From the NCBI GenBank assembly GCA_034336665.1, contig CM067590.1:4872459-4936458 (forward strand): a DNA stretch of 64,000 nt. Reading direction: 5' to 3'. The notes below the pieces were generated by a model, which was not told where the DNA came from, ran no database searches, and was given only the letters and a program-made list of their open reading frames with translations. How positions within the stretch are numbered: position 1 is the stretch's first letter; the number at the start of each line of letters is the position of its first letter. Shown one piece after another: positions 41,736-64,000 of the stretch. A program made the translations under genes and the position numbers. This DNA is from Luscinia megarhynchos. Taxonomy: Eukaryota; Chordata; Aves; Passeriformes; Turdidae.

Positions 41736-42073
41736 CCCTCTGTCCCGGCCTCCCGGCGCTCACTTAATTACACGCGGAGGGAGAGGGGGGTGTCAGCTAA
41801 TTGCAGAGGGCGATTGATTGGGAAAATGTCGCCTTCGCTGGCCCCTGTTGCCAGGGTGACCTCGGCCGTTCCCGGTGCCCGAAGCCCCCGCTGCGGCTGC
41901 GGGGGGGACACGGGGGCGGGATGCTGCGATTCCTTTCCTTCCTCCAAGCGCAGCTCGGAAAAGGCGAGAGGCAGCGAGAGCCGGGCTGTGCCGGGAGCTG
42001 GGACCCCGAACGGCCACTGACCCCTGGGTGGGGGGCGGCAGGAGGGCAGGGGGCAGCGGGTGGGAATGGCAGG

Positions 42074-43686
42074 AGACGCTGAAATCCCCCGTGGGTGCGA
42101 ACATGCAGGTGAGGGCTGAGACGCTGAAATTCCCCGTGGGTGCGAACACAGCAGTGAGAGCTGAGACACTGAAATTCCCCGTGGGTGCGAACATGCAGGT
42201 GAGGGCTGAGACGCTGAAATTCCCCGTGGGTGCGAACATGCAGGTGAGGGCTGAGACGCTGAAATTCCCCGTGGGTGCGAACACGGCAGGTGAGGGCTGA
42301 GATGCTGAAATTCCCCGTGGGTGCGAACACGGCAGTGAGGGCTGAGACACTGAAATTCCCCGTGGGTGCGAACATGCAGGTGAGGGCTGAGACACTGAAA
42401 TTCCCCGTGGGTGCGAACACGGCAGTGAGGGCTGAGACACTGAAATCCCCCCGTGGGTGCGAACACGGCAGGTGAGGGCTGAGACGCTGAAATTCCCGTG
42501 GGTGCGAACACGGCAGGTGAGGATCGAGACACTGAAATTCCCCGTGGGTGCGAACACGGCAGTGAGGGCTGAGACACTGAAATTCCCCGTGGGTGCGAAC
42601 ACGGCAGGTGAGGATCGAGACACTGAAATTCCCCGTGGGTGCGAACATGCAGGTGAGGGCTGAGACACTGAAATTCCCCGTGGGTGCGAACACGGCAGTG
42701 AGGGCTGAGACACTGAAATTCCCCGTGGGTGCGATCACGGCAGGTGAGGGCTGAGACGCTGAAATTCCCCGTGGGTGCTAGAACATGCAGGTGAGGGCTG
42801 AGATGCTGAAATTCCCCGTGGGTGCGAACATGCAGGTGAGGGCTGAGATGCTGAAATTCCCCGTGGGTGCGATCACGGCAGGTGAGGATCGAGACACTGA
42901 AATTCCCCGTGGGTGCGAACATGCAGGTGAGGGCTGAGACACTGAAATTCCCCGTGGGTGCGAACATGCAGGTGAGGGCTGAAACACTGAAATTCCCCCG
43001 TGGGTGCGAACCTGGCAGTGAGGGCTGAGATGCTGAAATTCCCCGTGGGTGCGATCACGGCAGTGAGGGCTGAGACACTGAAATTCCCCGTGGGTGCGAA
43101 CATGGCAGTGAGGGCTGAGACACTGAAATTCCCCGTGGGTGCGAACACGGCAGTGAGGGCTGAGACACTGAAATTCCCCGTGGGTGCGAACATGCAGGTG
43201 AGGGCTGAGACACTGAAATTCCCCCGTGGGTGCGAACATGCAGGTGAGGGCTGAGATGCTGAAATTCCCCGTGGGTGCGAACACGGCAGGTGAGGATCGA
43301 GACACTGAAATTCCCCGTGGGTGCGAACACGGCAGTGAGGGCTGAGACACTGAAATTCCCCGTGGGTGCGATCACGGCAGTGAGGGCTGAGACACTGAAA
43401 TTCCCCGTGGGTGCGAACACGGCAGTGAGGGCTGAGACACTGAAATTCCCCGTGGGTGCGATCACGGCAGGGAGGGCTGAGACACTGAAATTCCCCGTGG
43501 GTGCGAACATGCAGGTGAGGGCTGAGACACTGAAATTCCCCGTGAGTGCGAACACGGCAGGTGAGGGCTGAGACGCTGAAATTCCCCGTGGGTGCGAACA
43601 TGCAGGTGAGGGCTGAGACGCTGAAATTCCCCGTGGGTGCGAACCTGGCAGTGAGGGCTGAGACGCTGAAATTCCCGTGGGTGCGG
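42074..43686. repeat. Minisatellite: 45-bp unit, about 36 copies
   Basis: The unit reads GTGAGGGCTGAGACACTGAA + ATTCCCCGTGGGTGCGAACA + CGGCA, with few changes. Because 45 is a multiple of three, long frames stay open on both strands (up to 399 codons on minus). Units differ mainly by CGGCAG/ATGCAGG, GAACACG/GATCACG and CACTG/CGCTG. Many carry CAGGTGAGG, a consensus 5' splice donor. It lies in intergenic DNA upstream of ATP8B3. Confidence 0.95.
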
Positions 43687-44034
43687 CTCCAGCCCTGCTG
43701 GATGCTCGCAGAAGCGGTGCTGGCTCAGGAGAGGGAGGAAGGGGCTGCAGCGCCCCGGTTTAGTGGAAGGTGCCCCTGCCCCGCCCGGGCTTTAATTCCC
43801 TTCCGACCCCAACCCGGCCCGGCCCCGCTGTGCCCTCTGTCCCTGCTCGGGCTGGACCCCCCCAGCAGCCCCCCGAGCTTTATTTCGATCCCGTGCCACC
43901 ATCACCAGCCCCGCGGGACAGTGAACAGCCCTGCACGGGTTTCTCCCTCTATCGGGAGCTGAGCAGCGACCTCAGGATGGGAATGTGCCCAAATCTGTCC
44001 CCACTGCAGGTCAGACGCTGCCAGTGTCACCCAG

Positions 44035-44580
44035 AGTGGGAACACGGGGACACACAGGGGAACATGGAGATGGGGACACGTGTGGGGACATCAGGGAATA
44101 GGGACACGGGGACACAGGGACACGGGAATATGTGTGGGAACAGGGAACAGGGGGATGTGGGGACAGGCCCATGAGGACACATACGGGGACACGGGGACAT
44201 GTATGGGAGCGTGGGGATGCAGTGACATGTACAGGGAGCTGGGGACACGTAGGAGAACACAAAGACACGTATGGGGACATGGGGACACTTAAAGGGCCAC
44301 GGGGACACGGGGACATGTGTGGGGACACGTATGGGAACACGGGGACCCGTGTGGGGACACGGGGACACGTATGGGGACATGTATAGGGACATGGGGACAT
44401 GTGTGAGGGACATGTATAGGGACACTGGGGACATGTGTGGGGACACGGGGATACCTGGGGACACATATGGGCGACACCTGGGACAGGGACACATGTGAGG
44501 ACATAGTGGGGACACGGGGACACCTGTGGGGACACAGGGACCCGCGTGGGGACACGAGGGGACCACGGGGACACGGCAGG
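44035..44580. repeat. Minisatellite: GGGGACACGGGGACATGTGT units
   Basis: Irregular short units of GGGGACAC, GGGGACAT and GTGTGGGGACACGTATG over about 550 bases. Plus-strand G4 runs are spaced every 8 to 12 bases. Confidence 0.92.
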
Positions 44581-45600
44581 CGCGGTTCCGGGCCGGCAGG
44601 AGCCGCTCCCGCTGCGCAGTCGATGCTTTGCGGAGTGCGGGGCTGGCGCTGCGGGATCGCCGCCGGGGCTCTGCGTTAATTGCGGCCGGTAATTAACGTG
44701 GTGACGGCGCTGGCGGGAGCACCGCGGGTGGGCGCGGGGCGGACGCGGGCTCTGGCCTCGTTGGCTGAGGAGGCGCCTCTGTCCCCACGGCTCGGGGGGC
44801 ACCGGCGCCCCCAGCCCAGCCGGGATCCCGCGCGGGGTGGCGGCAGCGACACCCCGACAGTGTCACCGTGTCGCGTGGCCGGGACAGACCCACGGGAGCG
44901 GCTCCGAACCGGGACAGTGACCCCGGGCAGGAGGGAGGGGAGGGGACAGGTCCGGGGGTGTGGCGCGGGCTGTCCCCACGCGGGGCAGGACGGTGGCAGC
45001 AGTCCCGCGGAGGCGGCAGGAGCGCGGCGCTGCCATCGGCGCAGGTACGGGGACCCCGGTGCCAGCGGGGTGCGGGGACACGGCCGGGGGTCTGGGGGTC
45101 TCGGGGGTGCCGGAGCTGCCGGGGATGCCTCGCTCGGGGATGGCGGAGCCGCCTTTCCACCCGAAACCACATCCGAGCCGCTGGAAAACAGGGCGAGCGC
45201 AGGGAGCTGACGGCTCGGGCACGTCCTGGGAGCGGGGGAATCACCCCGGAGAAGTTTAGTGACCGGCCCGGCCGTGCGGGGACCGGAGGTGACACCCGCC
45301 CCCCCCAGCCCGTCCCGGGCCGATGTCACTGTCGCCTGTCGCGATGCCGGAGCGGGTTTGGCGTCCCCGGGGTGGCTCTGGCTGGGGTCCCACTGGGACA
45401 GCGGGGTCAGGGACACAGAGCAGGAGGGGACACGGCTCGGGCTGGTCCTGCCGCCGCCGGTGGGTGCGTGGGAAGGAGCAGGGGGCAGCGAGCGGAGCAG
45501 AACCCCGGCACTGCCCCTGCCCGACCTGCCGGCGCTCCCAGCTGCCTCCAATTCCTCCGCGCTGAGCCCGTGATTTCAGCAACAAAACAACAAAACCTCC
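44580..45600. promoter_or_regulatory. CpG island
   Basis: About 1 kb of dense CpG (GGCGCGGTTCCGGGCCGGC, CGCTGCGGGATCGCCGCCGG, GGTGGGCGCGGGGCGGACGC). It is the strongest island-like segment in the window, 3-4 kb upstream of the first secure ATP8B3 exon on the same strand. A GCGCAG/GTACGG donor-like site at 45044/45045 could end a non-coding exon. It is most simply a promoter for ATP8B3; this is an inference. Confidence 0.45.
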
Positions 45601-45723
45601 TCAGAATTCCCGTGGCAGCGCTCGGATCAGCCAGGGACATAAATCTCCGCGTGTTTCACCCCCCTGGGCCAAACCCGGGTGGCGCCGTGCCCGGTGCTCC
45701 TTAAGCCTGACTCCTGTTCAGCC

Positions 45724-45769
45724 ATGCGAACCTCCAAGAGCCCAGAGCGGCATTTTGGGGGTGAGGAAG
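45724..45769 (+). CDS. Candidate first coding exon of ATP8B3
   Basis: ATG at 45724 is in good context (GCCATGC) and opens MRTSKSPERHFGG. Two overlapping donors, after 45760 (GGGG/GTGAGG) and after 45769 (GAAG/GTGAGA), both leave phase 1. That is exactly what the acceptor at 48479/48480 needs to read on in frame through PGSGASMAEQEQQLP into the secure exons. A TATA-like ATAAAT lies about 80 bases upstream. This is consistent but unproven, since short ATG-donor pairs arise by chance. Confidence 0.3.
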
Positions 45770-46849
45770 GTGAGAAAAGCTCCGCTTTGGGGGTTCTTAG
45801 CAGCCGGCAGCACCGCGGGGATGTTTTACAGCTCTGGGATGGGACGTTCCCTGCGGGGCCGGGCTGGTTCGTCCCAGCTGCTGGTTTGGGTGGGTTAGGA
45901 GCTCCCTGCTGGGGTGTGGGGCAGTGGAAGGATGTCCCGAGCCCCCAGGGAGCTCTGGGCTGGGGCCAGAGCAGGTTTGGCTGTCCAGGCTGTCCCCCCG
46001 TGTGGCTGGGGCTGGCAGGGAGCCCTGGCACCACCTTCCAGCCTGTTCCTGCCTCCCCAAAGCGCAGTTTTCATCTCTGATTACCGAGGCGATGAGTGAG
46101 CTTTGTCAAGAGCTTTCTTGGAACTCAGGTTTCTTGGATACCTCCTCGAAAATATTTTCCCAGTGCTTTGAATCACCTTTTTTTCCCCTTTCCCCCTGCT
46201 CCAGGCCTTGGCAAGAGGCAGCATTCCCAGCCCCACGGAGTGTGCTGCCTGTGCCAGCTGCAGGTGCTCAGCAAGCCGTGCTTTTTTTGGCACTGGGTAG
46301 GAGCAGGGATGCTTTGGGCTGCTCAGTGCAGCCTGCTCGGGGCTCATGGTGATCCTGAGCAGCTTCAGGTCTGGTCCTGGAGCAGGATAACCACAAAAAA
46401 CCCAGGAATTCCAGCGTGTCTTGCTGAGGCTCAGGGCAGGGTCCAGCCCTGACGTGCTGGTCTGGGAGCAGCGAGCCCAGGAAAGCACCGTGGCATTTCT
46501 CACTGCCAGCCTCACCTTCAATATCGCTGTCCTGGAGCCAGCAGTGCGGGCAGAGGATGCTCCGAGCCCCGAGGGCACAGCCAGGGCTGCAGACCCTGAG
46601 CAGCCCCCGGGACCCCCACCCACCCCCTGGGCTTGGCAAGCTCAGCCAGGGCTCAGCTCTAGCCCAAGCCCCGAGGTTCCAGCCCAAGCCCCTTGTTCCT
46701 GGGGCTTTGTCCCAGCAGATGGAGTCTCCCCTTGGCCTTTGTCCCCTTTGCACTTCCCAACCTGCACCTCTTCCCCAGGAGCTTGCCTGAGGCTCAGGGC
46801 TCATCCCAGCTGCCAGCCTGGCCCTGCCCTGGTTTCCCGTGGTTGGGAG

Positions 46850-46975
46850 CTTAGAGTGGGTTGGGTTGGACCTTAAAGCTCATCCCATCCCACCCCTGCC
46901 ATGGCAGGGACACCCTCCTCTCTCCCAGGCTGCTCCAAGCCCTGTCCAGCCTGGCCTGGGCACTGCCAGGGAAGG
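46850..46975 (-). mobile_element. CR1 LINE tail (reverse)
   Basis: GGGTTGGGTTGGACCTTAAA, then CCCCTGCCATGGCAGGGACA and AGCCTGGCCTGGGCACTGCC. This is a CR1 3' end in reverse. Confidence 0.8.
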
Positions 46976-47240
46976 GAGCAGGGTTTGAGACTCAGTTTTC
47001 TCCATCCTGGATGCTCTGAGGCTCATCTTGTCCACTGTGTCTGTAATCCTTTGTGGATCCCGTTATCTTTGTGGTCTCTGAGGAGATCCCCCACATCCCT
47101 ATCCCACAGGAGCTCATCCCTCTGGCAGGAGGAGACAGGGCAATGTGCTTTCCAGGAGCTGGAGAAGTTTGGTGTCCCCTCCTTTGTCCCCCCCTTAGTC
47201 CCTCTGCAGTCAGATCCAGCCCTGTCTGTCTGCAGGGAGA

Positions 47241-47322
47241 GGTTTTATTTTCCCTCATGAAAGCCTGGCTGCTGTCCTTGGGGTGCAAACCCCCATTTCT
47301 GTCATCTTCCACACCTTGACCA
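47241..47322. repeat. 82-base dispersed duplicate, copy A
   Basis: Starts GGTTTTATTTTCCCTCATGA and ends TTCCACACCTTGACCA. By eye it is identical to 50928-51009, with unrelated flanks. I do not recognise the family. Confidence 0.85.
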
Positions 47323-47635
47323 GCTGGCAGCACCCCTGGGACAAGGACACCAGTGGGGTCACAGCAGGGAGATTTGCATTTCTCTGAGTTGCATTTCTCT
47401 GTGGCAAATCCTATTTTGCCTAAACTGAGTGGTCACAGCCAGTCTGGGCACTGAGGGGTCTCTGTGTGGAAGAGATCTCATCCCTCCAGGTATCCCCCTG
47501 CTCCCCCTTTTCTGTGGGACAAATGGGAGCAGGAGCTGTGGGGTGCAGCAGGAGTGCCCCAGCAGCTCCCTGAAACCCTTCCTTCCTCCTCAGACGTGCT
47601 GTGAAAACCAGGAAAGCAACATTTGGGGCCCAGAT

Positions 47636-47782
47636 TTGCCCAGAGCAGCTGTGGCTGCCCCTGGATCCCTGGCAGTGTCCCAGACCAGGCTGGACATTGG
47701 GGCTGGAGCAGCTGGGGACAGTGGGAGGTGTCCCTGCCATGGCAGGGTGGAACTCCCAACCCAAACCAGTCTGGGACTGTGT
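47636..47782 (+). mobile_element. CR1 LINE 3' fragment
   Basis: CCCAGAGCAGCTGTGGCTGC, GGTGTCCCTGCCATGGCAGG and a degraded tail CAGTCTGGGACTGTG. Confidence 0.75.
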
Positions 47783-48079
47783 GTGCTGAGCTCAGGGGTG
47801 TCATTTAAGATCCAAAAAAAAGCCAAGTCCTGGGTGGTAAAGGAGGATTTTGTGGATCAAAGCTTTTCCTGGGCAAGCTCTTGGCTGTGGGGGCCAAGGT
47901 GCTGCTGGTGTTTGGGTCTCTTTGGCCTGGAATGAGGATGGATGCTCAGCCAGTGGCATCTGTGAGTGGGCTGGGACAAGCCAATATCCACGAGGAGCAA
48001 GAGAGAAGTTGAGACTTTGGGTGAAAGAATGGAAAAAGTGATGAAAGGAGAGAGATAAGGAATAACTGCAGGGACTGAC

Positions 48080-48215
48080 TTCTGGTGGGATTATTTAATA
48101 ATAAGGTAATTAATGCTCTATCCCTCACTGGCTCCTTTCATGTGAGGATCACAAAGCGCTTCACAAACATTAATTAATCTTCCCTAGCATCCCTGCAGGA
48201 GGGGCAGGGAGCCAC
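48080..48215. repeat. Possible ancient interspersed repeat
   Basis: ATCACAAAGCGCTTCACAAA followed by CATTAATTAATCTTCCC and GCATCCCTGCAGGAGGGGCA resembles an old repeat motif common in amniote genomes. I cannot assign the family. Confidence 0.3.
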
Positions 48216-48479
48216 AGAGTGTGAAGGAAATCCTGATGGAGCTGGCAGATCTGCCAGCACAATGGGATGGCAGGACAGGGAGAGCTCCAGCTCCTCACCA
48301 GTGACTTCAAATTATTTCCTGCAACTTCCCCAGAGGGCAAAAACGTCTTTGAGCTGTCCCAGGCAGCTGCAAGGCTGGGAGAGTGTCCTTCCCACAGGGT
48401 GTCCTGCCTGGAGCATCCCAGGGGGACCAGGCTGTGCCTGCTCAGTGCTCCCATTGCCCGTGGTTGTCCTTGTCCCCAG

Positions 48480-64000
<15,521 letters not shown>

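Larger units (their letters stand above)
45770..48479. other. Interval upstream of the first secure ATP8B3 exon
   Basis: Mostly unique GC-rich sequence. It contains a minus-strand CR1 tail (about 46850-46975), an 82-base block duplicated exactly at 50928 (47241-47322), and a plus-strand CR1 tail (47636-47782). A possible ancient interspersed repeat lies at about 48080-48215. If the candidate exon at 45724 is right, this is ATP8B3 intron 1. Confidence 0.6.

Noticed and set aside
41768..43601. Minus-strand frames of 399, 313 and 306 codons spelling FAPTGNFSVSALT repeats
   Set aside because: Translation of the 45-bp minisatellite; no start context, splice sites or family.
44676..45704. Frames of 291 and 278 codons over the CpG island
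   Set aside because: GC-rich sequence lacks stops by composition; both strands are open and no domain is visible.

Overview
This is vertebrate nuclear DNA, and I read it as bird, most likely a songbird. Genes are split by GT-AG introns. The dispersed repeats are almost all CR1 LINE tails ending in the avian ATTCTATGATTCT-type motif. Several solo LTRs look like passerine endogenous retrovirus LTRs. GC content and minisatellite load are high, as on avian microchromosomes. Two plus-strand genes, REXO1 followed by ATP8B3, match the order and orientation on human 19p13.3. I recall the corresponding chicken region as microchromosome 28; this was not checked by search.

REXO1 (about 1-38,815): the window opens in the last bases of what is probably coding exon 1. 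Exons 2 to 16 (6,827-36,669) all join in frame and give 1,163 residues after the exon 1/2 junction codon. That agrees with the human protein (about 1,221 residues, 16 exons). The product is a nuclear DEDDh 3'-5' exonuclease that binds Elongin A. Exo I (ALDCEM), Exo II (GHSLESD) and Exo III (HDSSED) are intact. Two candidate poly(A) signals follow the stop.

Intergenic interval (about 38,816-48,479): this holds the longest CR1 copy, two CpG-rich segments (39,730-40,260 and 44,580-45,600) and three minisatellites. It may also hold the true promoter and first coding exon of ATP8B3 (candidate at 45,724).

ATP8B3 (about 48,480 to beyond 64,000, 5' part only): twelve exons join in frame to about 424 residues of a class-1 P4-ATPase lipid flippase. 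They run from the N-terminal VRAND region, through M1/M2, the actuator domain (DGET) and M3/M4, to the phosphorylation motif DKTGTLT. The nucleotide-binding domain and M5-M10 lie beyond the window.

The two genes look like ordinary host genes and I see no sign of a shared pathway. The unusual material is in the introns. About ten minisatellite arrays are present, one with roughly 44 copies of a 63-bp unit and one with roughly 36 copies of a 45-bp unit. A duplicated exon fragment with its splice donor appears three times in ATP8B3. A (TG)8 tract serves as the acceptor of REXO1 exon 9. Five LTR insertions are present, one carrying a 1.27-kb internal minisatellite. I found no tRNA, rRNA, CRISPR array or intact mobile-element gene, and no convincing previously undescribed system.
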